Counted from the stretch's first letter, positions 43,659 to 55,132 are shown. The stretch: DNA of 64,000 nucleotides from Flavobacterium limnosediminis JC2902 (GCF_000498535.1 NZ_AVGG01000011.1:1-64000), one strand, 5' to 3'. The notes: generated from the sequence alone by a model not told the origin. Made by a program: numbers and translations.

Positions 43659-43795
43659 TAGCCCTGATGGGAGCGGTATCCTTTTGTGAATCTCGTTAGA
43701 AAAAACGAGATCCACAAAAGATATAGCGGACAGCAGGAACATGGTTTACTGATAAGCCCATCCCGATAACTATCGGGACATTCGCTCCTAAAAAC
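43659..43795. repeat. structured dispersed element, copy 1
   Basis: Begins TAGCCCTGATGGGAG and contains GCGGACAGCAGGAACATGGT (43726-43745), both shared with copy 2 at 46435. Between them ATCCTTTTGTG..AATCTCGTT pairs with AACGAGATCCACAAAAGAT. A second hairpin is CCCGATAACTATCGGG (43762-43777), and GGAGCG (43670-43675) can pair with CGCTCC (43783-43788) to close the whole element. Confidence 0.7.
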
Positions 43796-43822
43796 ATCAA
43801 AACCCAACCTCTTTAAAACAAA

Positions 43823-43850
43823 AAAACCAGCAAGAAAACTTACTGGTTTT
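43823..43850 (-). terminator. terminator of enolase
   Basis: AAAACCAG (43823-43830) pairs with CTGGTTTT (43843-43850); on the minus strand the stem is followed by a T run. It lies 22 bases after the eno stop codon. Confidence 0.75.
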
Positions 43851-43872
43851 AATTATATACCACAATAAACAA

Positions 43873-45208
<1,336 letters not shown>

Positions 45209-45233
45209 TGTTGCTAGTCGACAGCTTTAATGA

Positions 45234-46343
45234 TTAGGCTTTTGATTCCTTAATATTATCAACAAATTGGTCGAATAAATAACGGGCATCGTGTGGTCCT
45301 GGGCTTGCTTCCGGGTGATACTGTACGGAGAAAACCGCTTTGTTTTTCATGCGCATACCGGCAACAGTTCCGTCATTCAAATGCAAATGCGTGATTTCGA
45401 AATCAGGGTGTTTTTCCAGCTCTTCTCTGTTTACAGCGAAACCATGGTTTTGGGATGTTATTTCTCCGCGATTAGTGATTACATTCATTACCGGGTGATT
45501 GATTCCGCGGTGACCGTTGAACATTTTATAGGTAGAAATTCCGTTAGCCAAAGCTAATGTCTGATGCCCTAAACAGATTCCGAATACCGGTTTATCTTCC
45601 GCGATGATCTGACGCGCCACTTCCTGTACACCTTTTAAAGGCTCCGGATCGCCGGGACCGTTGGAAAGGAAATAACCGTCGGGATTAAACGCTTTTAAAT
45701 CTTCGAAAGTTGCGTTGTACGGGAATACTTTTACGTAACAGTCCCTTTCGGCAAGACATCTTAAGATATTGGTTTTGATTCCCAAATCTAATGCCGCTAC
45801 TTTATAGGTTGCGTTTTCATCGCCGAAGAAATAAGCTTCTTTGGTTGAAACGGTTGATGCCAGTTCCAACCCTTTCATATTTGGCACATCGGCCAATAGT
45901 TTTTTTAATTCTTCTACCGGAGTTCCGTCGGTACAGATAACAGCGTTTTGCGCACCGTTGTCACGGATGTAAGCCACCAAAGCTCTTGTATCTACATCGG
46001 AAATCGCCACTAAGTTTACTTTTTCGAAGTACTCTAATAAGCTACCTTCTGCATCGGGTCTGGAGTAGTTAAAACTGAAGTTTTTACAAACCAAACCTGC
46101 TATTTTGATGCTGTCGGAATCGGTTTCATCGGCGTGAACACCGTAGTTACCAATGTGTGCGTTGGTCGCCACCATGATCTGACCGAAGTAAGACGGGTCG
46201 GTGAAGATTTCCTGATATCCTGTCATTCCGGTATTGAAGCATACCTCTCCAAAAGTTTTTCCTTCAATCCCGATGGATTTACCGTAAAAAACAGTTCCGT
46301 CGTTCAATAAAAGAATAGCCTGATTTCGATTTGAATATTTCAT
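45234..46343 (-). CDS. carA: carbamoyl-phosphate synthase small (glutaminase) subunit
   Basis: A 369-residue class I glutamine amidotransferase subunit that feeds ammonia to CarB for arginine and pyrimidine synthesis. The N-terminal domain has FGEVCFNTGMTGYQEIFTDP; the glutaminase domain has the nucleophile Cys in FGICLGHQTLALA and the His-Glu pair in VQYHPEASPGPHD. No carB is present in this window, so the two subunits are encoded apart. A promoter box lies 29 bases upstream. Confidence 0.95.
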   Translation of the reverse strand: MKYSNRNQAILLLNDGTVFYGKSIGIEGKTFGEVCFNTGMTGYQEIFTDPSYFGQIMVATNAHIGNYGVHADETDSDSIKIAGLVCKNFSFNYSRPDAEGSLLEYFEKVNLVAISDVDTRALVAYIRDNGAQNAVICTDGTPVEELKKLLADVPNMKGLELASTVSTKEAYFFGDENATYKVAALDLGIKTNILRCLAERDCYVKVFPYNATFEDLKAFNPDGYFLSNGPGDPEPLKGVQEVARQIIAEDKPVFGICLGHQTLALANGISTYKMFNGHRGINHPVMNVITNRGEITSQNHGFAVNREELEKHPDFEITHLHLNDGTVAGMRMKNKAVFSVQYHPEASPGPHDARYLFDQFVDNIKESKA

Positions 46344-46371
46344 TTCTGTTGTTGTGTTGTAAAAAGTTGTG

Positions 46372-46379
46372 CAAATTTA
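46372..46379 (-). promoter_or_regulatory. -7 promoter box for carA
   Basis: On the minus strand TAAATTTG fits TANNTTTG, about 28 bases before the ATG at 46343. Confidence 0.45.
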
Positions 46380-46434
46380 ATTCAAATTCTTGCGTTAAAA
46401 AAATTTCGTTTAAAAGAAGCCGAAAGTTTTTCTC

Positions 46435-46558
46435 TAGCCCTGATGGGAGAGGAAATTCCCGGCGTTGTGAGATTGCCCCGCAAGCTCACAATGACGGGGA
46501 TTGCAACGGACAGCAGGAATATGGTGAAAAGAATGCCTGAAGTGTTGCTCCCAAAAAA
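46435..46558. repeat. structured dispersed element, copy 2
   Basis: Shares TAGCCCTGATGGGAG (46435-46449) and CGGACAGCAGGAATATGGT (46507-46525) with copy 1. The arms between differ in sequence but pair again: AATTCCCGGCGTTGTGAG with CTCACAATGACGGGGATT. The outer closing pair is GGGAG with CTCCC (46549-46552 region). It lies between the L17 terminator and the carA promoter. Confidence 0.7.
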
Positions 46559-46567
46559 TCAAAAAAA

Positions 46568-46594
46568 AAGGACAAACTCTAAAAAGTTTATCCT
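46568..46594 (-). terminator. terminator of the ribosomal protein superoperon
   Basis: AAGGACAAACT (46568-46578) pairs with AGTTTATCCTT (46584-46594); on the minus strand the stem is followed by nine T. It lies 32 bases after the rplQ stop codon. Confidence 0.85.
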
Positions 46595-46625
46595 TAATTT
46601 TTATTGAAAAATCAATGTTTCATGA

Positions 46626-47111
46626 TTATTCTGTAGCTTCAGTAGTTTCTGTAGCGTCTGCTGCAGGAGCTTCCGGAGTTGCTTCAGCTTTTTTAGCTTT
46701 ACCACGACGGGTTGTAGCTTTTTTAACTTCTTTCTTACCTCCGTTGTACAATTCGTTGAAATCTACTAATTCGATCATTGCCATATCAGCGTTATCCCCT
46801 AAACGGTTTCCTAACTTGATGATACGAGTATATCCACCTGGACGGTCTCCTACTTTCGCAGCAACTTCTCTGAATAACTCAGTAACACCGTATTTGTTTC
46901 TCAAGTAAGAGAAAACGATACGACGGTTGTGAGTTGTATCTTCTTTTGATTTTGTAATTAGCGGCTCTACGAATTGCTTCAACGCTTTCGCTTTAGCAAC
47001 TGTAGTATTAATACGCTTGTGCTCGATTAACGAACAAGCCATATTAGCAAGCATCGACTTTCTGTGACCAGTTTGTCTACTTAAATGATTTACTTTTTTT
47101 CCGTGTCTCAT
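46626..47111 (-). CDS. rplQ: 50S ribosomal protein L17
   Basis: 161 residues. The N-terminal [20 protein letters not shown] is diagnostic of bL17 (here [10 protein letters not shown] and [10 protein letters not shown]). The core ends near residue 120; a C-terminal tail follows, first Lys-rich ([14 protein letters not shown]) and then Ala/Glu/Thr-rich, as in other Bacteroidota. Last gene of the operon, 62 bases after rpoA. Confidence 0.96.
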   Translation of the reverse strand: MRHGKKVNHLSRQTGHRKSMLANMACSLIEHKRINTTVAKAKALKQFVEPLITKSKEDTTHNRRIVFSYLRNKYGVTELFREVAAKVGDRPGGYTRIIKLGNRLGDNADMAMIELVDFNELYNGGKKEVKKATTRRGKAKKAEATPEAPAADATETTEATE

Positions 47112-47173
47112 GACCTAGTTTTTTAACCTTCATCTTGCTTCAATCCTTTTGGGAGCGCAAAATATGAAGTAAT

Positions 47174-48166
47174 TTATTCTTTATCTAATTTGTATTTAGC
47201 TAAATCCATTCCGAAATTCAAACCTTTAACAGCGACTAATTCGTCTAACTCTGTTAATGATTTTTTACCGAAGTTACGGAACTTCATTAAATCATTTTTG
47301 TTGAATGATACTAAATCGCCAAGTGTTTCAACTTCAGCCGCCTTCAAACAATTTAATGCTCTCACTGACAAATCCATATCAACAAGCTTAGTTTTAAGCA
47401 ATTGTCTCATGTGTAATGACTCTTCGTCATAGGATTCTGTTTGAGCAATTTCATCAGCCTCAAGCGTGATTCTTTCATCAGAGAACAACATAAAGTGATG
47501 AATCAAAGTTTTAGCTGCTTCTGTTAATGCATCTTTAGGATGGATTGAACCGTCTGTGATGATTTCGAAAACTAACTTTTCGTAGTCAGTTTTTTGCTCA
47601 ACACGGAAGTTTTCAATTGAATATTTCACATTCTTTACCGGTGTATAGATAGAGTCTGTAAAAATAGTTCCTATTGCTGCGTTTTGTTTTTTGTTTTCTT
47701 CTGCAGGAACATAACCACGACCTTTTTCGATCGTTAATTCCATGTTGATGGTAATTTTACCGTCAAGGTTACAGATTACTAAATCAGGGTTTAACACCTG
47801 GAACCCAGAGATGTATTTTTGAAAATCACCTGCAGTTAACTGGTCTTTACCTGAGAAAGAGATAGAAACAGATTCGTTATCGATATCCTCAATCTGACGT
47901 TTGAAACGTACTTGTTTAAGGTTAAGGATAATTTCCGTAACATCTTCAACCACTCCAGAAATCGTAGAGAACTCATGTTCCACACCTTCGATTCGAACTG
48001 AAGTAATTGCATACCCTTCCAAAGAAGAAAGCAAAACACGTCTTAATGCGTTACCAACAGTCAATCCATAACCCGGTTCTAAAGGTCTAAATTCAAATTT
48101 ACCTTCAAAATCGGTTGAATCGATCATGATAACTTTATCGGGCTTCTGAAAATTAAATATTGCCAT
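47174..48166 (-). CDS. rpoA: DNA-directed RNA polymerase subunit alpha
   Basis: 330 residues. The N-terminal domain ([24 protein letters not shown], split as [13 protein letters not shown] and [11 protein letters not shown]) makes the dimer that nucleates polymerase assembly; the C-terminal helical domain ([34 protein letters not shown]) contacts upstream DNA and activators. It is 25 bases downstream of rpsD and belongs to the alpha-type cluster rpsM-rpsK-rpsD-rpoA-rplQ. Confidence 0.97.
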   Translation of the reverse strand: MAIFNFQKPDKVIMIDSTDFEGKFEFRPLEPGYGLTVGNALRRVLLSSLEGYAITSVRIEGVEHEFSTISGVVEDVTEIILNLKQVRFKRQIEDIDNESVSISFSGKDQLTAGDFQKYISGFQVLNPDLVICNLDGKITINMELTIEKGRGYVPAEENKKQNAAIGTIFTDSIYTPVKNVKYSIENFRVEQKTDYEKLVFEIITDGSIHPKDALTEAAKTLIHHFMLFSDERITLEADEIAQTESYDEESLHMRQLLKTKLVDMDLSVRALNCLKAAEVETLGDLVSFNKNDLMKFRNFGKKSLTELDELVAVKGLNFGMDLAKYKLDKE

Positions 48167-48191
48167 ATTTATTTCGACTGATGTCTAATTA

Positions 48192-48797
48192 TTATTTGTT
48201 GTACAACTCTACGATTAACTGCTCTTTAATGTTTTCCGGAATCTGAAGTCTTTGAGGTACAGAAACGAAAGTACCTTCTTTAGTATCATTATTCCAAGTA
48301 ATCCATTCGTAAACAGCGCTAGAATTAGATAACGAACGTTCGATAGCCTCAAGAGATTTTGATTTTTCACGAACTGCTACTTTATCACCCGGTTTAAGGT
48401 GGTAAGAAGGGATGTTTACATTTTCTCCGTTTACAGTTACGTGTCTGTGAGCTACGATTTGACGAGCCGCGCGACGAGAAGGAGCGATACCCATTCTGTA
48501 CACTACGTTGTCTAAACGTGCTTCACAAAGTTGTAAAAGGATTTCACCTGTTACACCTTTTGATGCTGCTGCTTTTTCGAATAAGTTTCTGAATTGTTTT
48601 TCTAAAATACCGTAAGTATATTTAGCTTTTTGCTTTTCCATTAACTGAACAGCGTATTCAGATTTTTTACCTCTCTTTTTTGCTAAACCATGTTGCCCAG
48701 GAGGGTAATTTCTTTTTTCGAAAGATTTGTCATCTCCGAAGATTGCTTCGCCAAATTTACGAGCAATTTTAGTTTGTGGACCAGTATATCTTGCCAT
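48192..48797 (-). CDS. rpsD: 30S ribosomal protein S4
   Basis: 201 residues, universal uS4. [21 protein letters not shown] at the start (shown as [14 protein letters not shown]), S4 RNA-binding domain with [21 protein letters not shown] and the VTVNG turn. S4 is a primary 16S rRNA binder and in several bacteria represses its own mRNA; the 87-base gap upstream carries a well-formed nested hairpin that could serve this purpose. Confidence 0.97.
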   Translation of the reverse strand: MARYTGPQTKIARKFGEAIFGDDKSFEKRNYPPGQHGLAKKRGKKSEYAVQLMEKQKAKYTYGILEKQFRNLFEKAAASKGVTGEILLQLCEARLDNVVYRMGIAPSRRAARQIVAHRHVTVNGENVNIPSYHLKPGDKVAVREKSKSLEAIERSLSNSSAVYEWITWNNDTKEGTFVSVPQRLQIPENIKEQLIVELYNK

Positions 48798-48812
48798 TGC
48801 TAAAAATTAAAA

Positions 48813-48867
48813 AAGGTAGGGATTATGAATTCAGGTCGTATCCTCCGATAATCTTATTTCCTACCTT
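48813..48867 (-). promoter_or_regulatory. candidate structured leader of rpsD (possible S4 autoregulation)
   Basis: On the minus strand the rpsK-rpsD gap folds as AAGGTAGG (48860-48867) with CCTACCTT (48813-48820), enclosing GATTAT/ATAATC (48848-48853 with 48821-48826) and a 21-base loop with CGGAGGATACGACC. A T-rich stretch follows, so it could also act as an attenuator. Confidence 0.5.
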
Positions 48868-48884
48868 GGTTATACTATAAATTA

Positions 48885-49268
48885 TTAAACTCTTCTTCTT
48901 TTTGGAGGACGACATCCGTTGTGTGGCATTGGAGTTACATCGATAATTTCGGTAACTTCAATTCCTCCGTTGTGAAGTGATCTGATGGCAGATTCTCTAC
49001 CATTTCCTGGACCTTTAACGTAAACTTTTACTTTTTTAAGACCAGCTTCTAACGCTACTTTGCTACAATCTTCTGCGGCCATCTGAGCTGCATATGGAGT
49101 GTTCTTTTTAGAACCTCTGAAGCCCATTTTACCAGCTGAAGACCAAGAAATAACTTCACCTTTCTTGTTTGTTAAAGAAATGATGATGTTGTTAAAAGTC
49201 GCATTAATATGTGCTTCGCCCGTTGATTCAACGATAACTTTACGTTTTTTTGTACTTGCCTTAGCCAT
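48885..49268 (-). CDS. rpsK: 30S ribosomal protein S11
   Basis: 127 residues, uS11. [21 protein letters not shown] and the C-terminal [18 protein letters not shown] are diagnostic (both shown within family length limits). It lines the mRNA exit platform. Between rpsM (11-base gap) and rpsD. Confidence 0.97.
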   Translation of the reverse strand: MAKASTKKRKVIVESTGEAHINATFNNIIISLTNKKGEVISWSSAGKMGFRGSKKNTPYAAQMAAEDCSKVALEAGLKKVKVYVKGPGNGRESAIRSLHNGGIEVTEIIDVTPMPHNGCRPPKRRRV

Positions 49269-49279
49269 ACTACTACTTA

Positions 49280-49654
49280 TTATTTAGTTGCTTTTTTCTT
49301 GTTAGCAACAGTTTTTCTTTTACCTTTTCTTGTTCTAGAATTGTTCTTAGTTCTTTGTCCTCTTAACGGAAGACCAGATCTGTGACGAATTCCTCTGTAA
49401 CATCCGATATCCATTAAACGTTTGATGTTTAATGAAATTTCAGAACGTAATTCACCTTCAATTTTGAAATAAGAAACTGCTTCACGAATTGCTCCGATCT
49501 CGTCATCATTCCAATCTTGAACTTTTTTATCTTCGCTAACGTTAGCTTTTGCTAAGATATCTTGCGCTCTGCTGCTACCAATTCCGAAGATATAGGTTAG
49601 AGCAATAACTCCTCTTTTGTTTTTAGGTATGTCTACCCCTGCTATTCTTGCCAT
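49280..49654 (-). CDS. rpsM: 30S ribosomal protein S13
   Basis: 124 residues, uS13. [15 protein letters not shown] start, [18 protein letters not shown] in the middle and a basic tail ([18 protein letters not shown]) that contacts P-site tRNA. It lies 2 bases downstream of rpmJ. Confidence 0.97.
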   Translation of the reverse strand: MARIAGVDIPKNKRGVIALTYIFGIGSSRAQDILAKANVSEDKKVQDWNDDEIGAIREAVSYFKIEGELRSEISLNIKRLMDIGCYRGIRHRSGLPLRGQRTKNNSRTRKGKRKTVANKKKATK

Positions 49655-49656
49655 AA

Positions 49657-49773
49657 TTATCCTTGTCTTTGTTTAAATCTAGGATTCTTTTTGTTTATAA
49701 CGTATAATCTTCCTTTTCTACGCACGATAATGCACTCGGCACTTCTTTTTTTAACTGATGCTCTTACTTTCAT
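49657..49773 (-). CDS. rpmJ: 50S ribosomal protein L36
   Basis: A 38-residue gene that is easily missed because of its size. The translation starts [20 protein letters not shown] and ends NPRFKQRQG, a clear bL36. Only one Cys remains (Cys14), so this is the zinc-free C-minus form of the protein. It sits between infA (11-base gap) and rpsM (2-base gap), its usual place. Confidence 0.95.
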
Positions 49774-49784
49774 TTTAATAGCCT

Positions 49785-50000
49785 TTAGTATCTATAAGTA
49801 ATTCTTGCTTTTGACAAATCGTAAGGGCTCATTTCCAATTTCACTTTATCACCAGGTAATAATTTGATGTAATGCATTCGCATCTTACCGGAAATATGAG
49901 CAATTACTATATGTCCATTTTCTAATTCTACACGGAACATCGCATTTGATAATGCTTCAATGATTGATCCGTCTTGTTCTATTGCTGATTGTTTTGCCAT
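49785..50000 (-). CDS. infA: translation initiation factor IF-1
   Basis: 71 residues, one S1-like OB fold. [20 protein letters not shown] and [19 protein letters not shown] are diagnostic; ends in ARITYRY. It binds the A site of the 30S subunit. It follows secY after 5 bases; the map gene often found between them in other phyla is absent here. Confidence 0.97.
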   Translation of the reverse strand: MAKQSAIEQDGSIIEALSNAMFRVELENGHIVIAHISGKMRMHYIKLLPGDKVKLEMSPYDLSKARITYRY

Positions 50001-50005
50001 AAAAA

Positions 50006-51352
50006 TTAAGCTACTGCTTTTCTGTTTTTACCGCTTTTCATCAATCCGTCATAATGCTTATTCAATAAATAAGAATTTATTTGCTGAATAGTATCAATTG
50101 CAACTCCCACCATAATTAATAATGATGTTCCGCCATAAAACATTGCCCATCCTTGTTGAACACCGATCAAACTTACTGCAATAGCTGGGAACACAGCAAT
50201 CAAAGCAAGGAATAACGAGCCCGGAAAGGTTAGTAATGACATGATTTTATCAAGATAATCACCTGTTTCCACACCTGGTTTAACACCTGGAATAAAACCG
50301 CCACTACGCTTTAAATCGTCGGCCATTTTATTGGTAGGTACCGTAATCGCGGTGTAAAAGTAAGTAAAAATTATGATTAACAAAGCAAAAACTAAATTAT
50401 ACTGCCATCCAAAGATATTCTGGAAGCTGGTAGTAATAGTTTGAGCGGCATCTGATGTAGATAAACCAGCTACTGCAGCAGGAATAAACATGATTGCCTG
50501 CGCAAAGATAATCGGCATAACTCCGGAAGCATTCAGCTTTAACGGAATCCATTGTCTGTTACCTCCCATGGCATCCTGTTCGAAATCTCCGGTAGTTGTA
50601 CGTCTGGCGTACTGAACCGGTATTCTTCTAACCGCCATGGTCAATAAAATACAAGCAATGATGATCAATAACCAAATGATTACCTCAAGAACAATTAACA
50701 TTGGTCCTCCGTTATTCTCTGTTACACGGGATGAGAACTCCTGAATGAATGCCTGAGGCAAACGAGCCAAGATTCCAACCATAATCAATAACGAAATTCC
50801 GTTTCCGATACCTTTATCAGTGATTTTCTCTCCTAACCACATTGCAAATATAGTCCCTGTAGTCAAAATGATAACAGATGAGAATATGAATGAGAACGAG
50901 TTAAATCCTAACAAGAAAGCATCGCCCGGCAATTGCTTGTAAAGGTTATAGATATAACCCGGTCCTTGCAATAAAGTAATACCGATAGTTAACCATCTTG
51001 TGATTTGGTTAATTTTCTTTCTACCACTTTCTCCGTCTTTTTGAAGTTTTTGCAAGTAAGGTATAGCAATACCCATTAATTGCACTACGATAGACGCAGA
51101 AATATACGGCATGATACCCAATGCAAATACAGATGCCTGCGAAAACGCGCCACCTGTAAATACATTGATTAACCATCCTATACCTTGATCAGTTTGAGTC
51201 GATAAATTTTGCAATTTAGTAGCATCAATACCTGGCAAAGTTACCTGCGCACCGAAACGGTACACAACCAACATTCCTAAAGTAATTAAAATTTTGTTTT
51301 TTAATTCTTCAATTTTCCAAACATTGACAAACGATTCTATAAACTTCTTCAT
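50006..51352 (-). CDS. secY: preprotein translocase subunit SecY
   Basis: 448 residues with ten membrane helices, the central pore of the Sec translocon. [16 protein letters not shown] at helix 1, the plug region [18 protein letters not shown], and [21 protein letters not shown]. Placed after rplO in the spc-type cluster (14-base gap). Confidence 0.97.
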   Translation of the reverse strand: MKKFIESFVNVWKIEELKNKILITLGMLVVYRFGAQVTLPGIDATKLQNLSTQTDQGIGWLINVFTGGAFSQASVFALGIMPYISASIVVQLMGIAIPYLQKLQKDGESGRKKINQITRWLTIGITLLQGPGYIYNLYKQLPGDAFLLGFNSFSFIFSSVIILTTGTIFAMWLGEKITDKGIGNGISLLIMVGILARLPQAFIQEFSSRVTENNGGPMLIVLEVIIWLLIIIACILLTMAVRRIPVQYARRTTTGDFEQDAMGGNRQWIPLKLNASGVMPIIFAQAIMFIPAAVAGLSTSDAAQTITTSFQNIFGWQYNLVFALLIIIFTYFYTAITVPTNKMADDLKRSGGFIPGVKPGVETGDYLDKIMSLLTFPGSLFLALIAVFPAIAVSLIGVQQGWAMFYGGTSLLIMVGVAIDTIQQINSYLLNKHYDGLMKSGKNRKAVA

Positions 51353-51366
51353 CTTGGTATATTAGT

Positions 51367-51819
51367 TTATAAAGTTACAGCTTCTCCACCTGCAGCTTCA
51401 ATAGCCGCTTTAGCAGTCGCAGTAAATTTGTGAGCAGTTACTTTTAATTTTGTTTTAAGCTCTCCTCCTCCTAATATCTTTACAAGCTCATTTTTGGTTG
51501 CTAAACGGTTTTCAACAAATACTGAAAAATCTACAGTATCAGTTACAATTCCGTTATCAACAAGCAACTGCAATGCAGAAAGGTTTACACCTTGATACTC
51601 TACACGGTTGATGTTTTTGAAACCAAACTTAGGTACACGTCTTTGAAGTGGCATTTGTCCACCTTCAAAACCAATCTTTTTAGAATAACCAGAACGAGAT
51701 TTTGCTCCTTTGTGACCACGTGCAGCAGTACCACCTTTTCCAGAACCTTCACCTCTACCTAATCTTTTATTTTGATTGTGAGTTGACCCTTCAGCCGGCT
51801 GTAAGTTACTTAAATTCAT
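51367..51819 (-). CDS. rplO: 50S ribosomal protein L15
   Basis: 150 residues, uL15. MNLSNLQPAEGS start, Gly/Lys/Arg-rich RGEGSGKGGTAARGHKGAKS extension, and GFEGGQMPLQRRVPKFGF. Binds 23S rRNA early in assembly. Between rpmD and secY. Confidence 0.97.
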   Translation of the reverse strand: MNLSNLQPAEGSTHNQNKRLGRGEGSGKGGTAARGHKGAKSRSGYSKKIGFEGGQMPLQRRVPKFGFKNINRVEYQGVNLSALQLLVDNGIVTDTVDFSVFVENRLATKNELVKILGGGELKTKLKVTAHKFTATAKAAIEAAGGEAVTL

Positions 51820-51830
51820 AACTATTAATG

Positions 51831-52013
51831 TTATTTAGTTTCTTCAACAGAAACCAAGTGTTTAACTTTATTTACCATTCCAAGGATAGCAGAATTTGCA
51901 TCATGCTCTACAGTTTGTCCTAATCTTTTAAGACCCAAAGCCACCAATGTTCTCTTTTGTGTAAGAGGGCAGTTGATTTGACTTTTAACTTGTTTTACTA
52001 TTATTTTTGCCAT
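51831..52013 (-). CDS. rpmD: 50S ribosomal protein L30
   Basis: 60 residues, uL30. VKQVKSQINCPLTQKRTLVA and LGLKRLGQTVEHDANSAILG match the family. It lies 12 bases after rpsE. Confidence 0.96.
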   Translation of the reverse strand: MAKIIVKQVKSQINCPLTQKRTLVALGLKRLGQTVEHDANSAILGMVNKVKHLVSVEETK

Positions 52014-52025
52014 AATTTCCTTGAA

Positions 52026-52550
52026 TTAACCTTTGAATACTTTTTCTAAAGAAATACCTCTTTGTTTTGACACAGTGTAAGCACTTCTCATTTGTAATAA
52101 AGCATCGAAAGTAGCTTTAACAACATTGTGAGGGTTGGATGAACCTTGAGATTTCGACAATACGTCGTGAATACCCACTGACTCCAATACGGAACGAACT
52201 GCACCACCGGCAATTACTCCAGTACCATGAGAAGCTGGCATCAATAATACTCTTGCTCCACCAAATTTACCTTTTTGTTCGTGAGGTACTGATTGACCGC
52301 TCAATGGGATTCTCACAAGATTTTTCTTAGCATCTTCCACTGCTTTCGCAATTGCTTCAGAAACGTCTTTAGATTTTCCTAAACCGTGACCAACTACACC
52401 GTTTTCATCACCTACCACTACAATTGCAGAAAAACCGAAAGCTCTACCACCTTTTGTAACTTTAGTAACACGATTAACACTAACCAAACGATCTTTTAAT
52501 TCAAGACCACTAGGTTTTACCAGTTCTACGTTTTTATAACTATGATACAT
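52026..52550 (-). CDS. rpsE: 30S ribosomal protein S5
   Basis: 174 residues, uS5. The double-stranded-RNA-binding half holds [20 protein letters not shown] and the C-terminal half [20 protein letters not shown]. It helps decoding fidelity and mRNA unwinding at the entry channel. Confidence 0.97.
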   Translation of the reverse strand: MYHSYKNVELVKPSGLELKDRLVSVNRVTKVTKGGRAFGFSAIVVVGDENGVVGHGLGKSKDVSEAIAKAVEDAKKNLVRIPLSGQSVPHEQKGKFGGARVLLMPASHGTGVIAGGAVRSVLESVGIHDVLSKSQGSSNPHNVVKATFDALLQMRSAYTVSKQRGISLEKVFKG

Positions 52551-52555
52551 AATTC

Positions 52556-52906
52556 TTAGAATTTAAGTCCAGCTTCTCTAGCGCCTTCAGCTAATGATTT
52601 AACACGTCCGTGGTATAAGTTTCCACCTCTGTCAAAAGTGATGGTTTCGATACCGGCTTTCAAAGCTTTCTCTGCGATTAGTTTTCCAACTGATGCAGCC
52701 GTTTCTATTTTAGTTCCTTTAGTAATACCAGCTTCTCTTGAAGAGGCAGCAGCTAAAGTTACACCGTTTACGTCATCTATGATTTGTGCATAGATTTCTT
52801 TGTTACTTCTGAATACAGACAAACGAGGTTTTGCAGCAGTTCCGCTTACAATCTTTCTAATTCTGTACTGTATTCTCTGTCTTCTATCAGATTTTGTTAA
52901 TGACAT
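52556..52906 (-). CDS. rplR: 50S ribosomal protein L18
   Basis: 116 residues, uL18, a 5S rRNA binder. [38 protein letters not shown] and the end [20 protein letters not shown] are typical. Starts 12 bases after rplF. Confidence 0.97.
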   Translation of the reverse strand: MSLTKSDRRQRIQYRIRKIVSGTAAKPRLSVFRSNKEIYAQIIDDVNGVTLAAASSREAGITKGTKIETAASVGKLIAEKALKAGIETITFDRGGNLYHGRVKSLAEGAREAGLKF

Positions 52907-52917
52907 ACTCTTAGTTT

Positions 52918-53460
52918 TTAAGCTGATTTACCTGCTTTTCTTCTTAATACTTCACCTACAAACTTAACTCCTTTTCCTTTGTACGGCTCAGGCTTACGGA
53001 AACCTCTGATTTTCGCAGCTACCTGACCTAAAAGTTGTTTGTCATGTGAAGCAAGTTTAATGATTGGGTTCTTACCTTTCTCAGAAACTGTTTCCACTTT
53101 TACTTCAGAAACCACCTCAAGAACAATATTGTGAGAGAACCCTAAAGCGATATCCAATTTTTGACCTTGGTTTGCCGCTCTATAACCTACTCCCACTAAT
53201 TCTAATTCTTTAGTGAAACCTTCGGATACACCAACAATCATGTTGTTGATTAAAGATCTGTAAAGACCGTGTTTTGATCTGTGATCTTTGTGATCAGTTG
53301 ATCTTTCTACGATTACTTGACCTTCTTCAAGTTTAACAGTTACATCTGAAAAATCTTGAGTTAGTTCTCCTAATTTACCTTTTACTGTAATTACAGCGTC
53401 TTTCACTTCTACAGTTACTCCTGCTGGAATTGCAATTGGATTTTTACCTATTCTTGACAT
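52918..53460 (-). CDS. rplF: 50S ribosomal protein L6
   Basis: 180 residues, uL6. [19 protein letters not shown] start and the signature [20 protein letters not shown] near the C-terminus. Located at the GTPase centre of the 50S subunit. 15 bases downstream of rpsH. Confidence 0.97.
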   Translation of the reverse strand: MSRIGKNPIAIPAGVTVEVKDAVITVKGKLGELTQDFSDVTVKLEEGQVIVERSTDHKDHRSKHGLYRSLINNMIVGVSEGFTKELELVGVGYRAANQGQKLDIALGFSHNIVLEVVSEVKVETVSEKGKNPIIKLASHDKQLLGQVAAKIRGFRKPEPYKGKGVKFVGEVLRRKAGKSA

Positions 53461-53475
53461 TACTAAGTCTTTTTA

Positions 53476-53874
53476 TTAGTATACGTAACAAATAACTTCA
53501 CCACCAACATTCAATTGTTTCGCTTGCTTTCCGGTCATTAAACCTTTAGATGTAGAAACAATAGCAATACCCAAACCATTTAAGATTCTAGGTAAGTTAG
53601 CAGCACCAGCGTACTTACGCAAACCTGGTTTACTAATTCTTTGGATATCTTTAATTACCGACTCTTTAGTTTCTTTGTCGTACTTAAGAGCGATCTTGAT
53701 AGTTCCCTGAACAGAACTGTCATCAAATTTGTAACTTAAGATATATCCTTGATCGAATAAAATCTTTGTGATTTCTTTTTTCAGATTAGAAGCAGGGATC
53801 TCAACCACTTTGTGGTTAGCACGCACTGCATTTCTGATTCTTGTCAAAAAATCTGCAATAGGATCTGTATACAT
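53476..53874 (-). CDS. rpsH: 30S ribosomal protein S8
   Basis: 132 residues, uS8. I set the start at 53874 ([20 protein letters not shown]), the universal S8 N-terminus; a frame open to 53910 would translate part of the upstream hairpin. The C-terminus has [19 protein letters not shown]8 binds helix 21 of 16S rRNA and in some bacteria represses its own operon. The 104-base gap upstream carries a promoter and a hairpin. Confidence 0.96.
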   Translation of the reverse strand: MYTDPIADFLTRIRNAVRANHKVVEIPASNLKKEITKILFDQGYILSYKFDDSSVQGTIKIALKYDKETKESVIKDIQRISKPGLRKYAGAANLPRILNGLGIAIVSTSKGLMTGKQAKQLNVGGEVICYVY

Positions 53875-53898
53875 ATGTATAAAATTGCGATTGTGGTT

Positions 53899-53922
53899 TT
53901 CGATAGGCACCCGTCTATCGAA
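53899..53922 (-). promoter_or_regulatory. hairpin in the rpsH leader
   Basis: TTCGATAG (53899-53906) pairs perfectly with CTATCGAA (53915-53922), loop of 8 bases. It lies between the internal promoter and the rpsH start, so it would be in the 5' leader of transcripts from that promoter. Confidence 0.5.
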
Positions 53923-53954
53923 CCTTCAATCAATTAAAATTATTTTTTAGTTTG

Positions 53955-53985
53955 CAAAAGTACTAACTTATTGCGAGACTACCAA
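53955..53985 (-). promoter_or_regulatory. internal promoter before rpsH
   Basis: Read on the minus strand: TTG (53983-53985), 20-base spacer, TACTTTTG (53955-53962). This is a near-ideal Bacteroidota promoter inside the ribosomal operon, its -33 box overlapping the end of rpsN. Confidence 0.6.
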
Positions 53986-54248
53986 GAAGCTTTTTTAACC
54001 CCTGGAATCAATCCATTATTAGCCATTTCACGGAAAGTTACACGTGAAATACCGAATTGACGCATATACCCTCTTGGTCTTCCAGTTAATTTACAACGGT
54101 TGTGTAAACGTACCGGAGAAGCATTTTTTGGTAACTTTTGTAGGCCTTCATAATCTCCAGCTTCTAATAAAGCCTTTCTTTTTTCAGCATACTTGTCAAC
54201 CATCGCTTGTCTTTTTACCTCGCGGGCTTTCATTGATTCTTTAGCCAT
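53979..54248 (-). CDS. rpsN: 30S ribosomal protein S14
   Basis: 89 residues, uS14 of the long, zinc-free type: no CxxC pair is present, only one Cys in [33 protein letters not shown] start and [18 protein letters not shown] end. 3 bases after rplE. Confidence 0.97.
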   Translation of the reverse strand: MAKESMKAREVKRQAMVDKYAEKRKALLEAGDYEGLQKLPKNASPVRLHNRCKLTGRPRGYMRQFGISRVTFREMANNGLIPGVKKASW

Positions 54249-54251
54249 AAC

Positions 54252-54803
54252 TTAATTCTTTTTAAAAGGTAAACCTAATTGTGCTAATAATGACTTCGCT
54301 TCTTTATCGGTGTCAGCAGAAGTTACAAAAGTAATATCGAAACCAGAAATTTTGTTTACTTTATCAATATCAATTTCAGGGAAAATGATTTGTTCAAGCA
54401 CACCTAAGTTATAGTTTCCTCTTCCGTCAAAACCTGTAGCTTTGATACCACTGAAATCTCTTACACGTGGTAAGGCTGAAGTAATCAAACGGTCTAAGAA
54501 TTCATACATTCTCTCGCCACGTAAAGTTACTTTCGCTCCGATCGGCATCCCTTTTCTCAATTTGAAAGACGCAACGTCTTTCTTAGAGATAGTAGCTACC
54601 GCTTTTTGACCTGTAATTTTTGTTAACTCTTCTACAGCGTGGTCTACTAATTTCTTATCAGAAACAGCTGCACCAACACCACGGCTAATAACGATTTTCT
54701 CAAGTTTAGGAACCTGCATCACGTTTTTGTAACCGTACTCTTCTGTAAGAGCAGCGATAACTCTGCTCTTATATTCTTCTTTTAGTCTAGGTATATAAGT
54801 CAT
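54252..54803 (-). CDS. rplE: 50S ribosomal protein L5
   Basis: 183 residues, uL5, a 5S rRNA binder that contacts P-site t[42 protein letters not shown] and [20 protein letters not shown] are typical. 2 bases after rplX. Confidence 0.97.
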   Translation of the reverse strand: MTYIPRLKEEYKSRVIAALTEEYGYKNVMQVPKLEKIVISRGVGAAVSDKKLVDHAVEELTKITGQKAVATISKKDVASFKLRKGMPIGAKVTLRGERMYEFLDRLITSALPRVRDFSGIKATGFDGRGNYNLGVLEQIIFPEIDIDKVNKISGFDITFVTSADTDKEAKSLLAQLGLPFKKN

Positions 54804-54805
54804 GA

Positions 54806-55120
54806 CTATAATACTTGATTAGATTTTTTAGAAACTCTCACTTTCTTATCTCCTTCAACTTTAACCCCAACTTTAGTCACCGACTTAGTTTTAGGATCAA
54901 TCAAAGAAAGGTTAGAGATGTGGATAGGAGCTTCTTTTTTAACGATACCACCTTGAGGGTTTTTTGCACTTGGTTTTGTATGTTTCGAAACCATATTCAC
55001 ACCTTCAACTATCGCTTTATTTTTCTCGCGAAGAACACGTAAAATTTTACCTTCAGCACCTTTATGGTCACCTGCGATAACTTTTACCACGTCTCCAGAT
55101 TTTACTTTTAGCTTTATCAT
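54806..55120 (-). CDS. rplX: 50S ribosomal protein L24
   Basis: 104 residues, uL24. A KOW motif near the N-terminus ([20 protein letters not shown]), then [20 protein letters not shown]. An assembly-initiator protein of the 50S subunit. 12 bases after rplN. Confidence 0.97.
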   Translation of the reverse strand: MIKLKVKSGDVVKVIAGDHKGAEGKILRVLREKNKAIVEGVNMVSKHTKPSAKNPQGGIVKKEAPIHISNLSLIDPKTKSVTKVGVKVEGDKKVRVSKKSNQVL

Positions 55121-55132
55121 TGTCTAAACGAA

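Noticed and set aside
43659..43795. Dispersed element as a hammerhead ribozyme
   Set aside because: CCTGATGGGAG resembles the CTGANGA core, but the core base differs and the matching GAAA block is absent in both copies.
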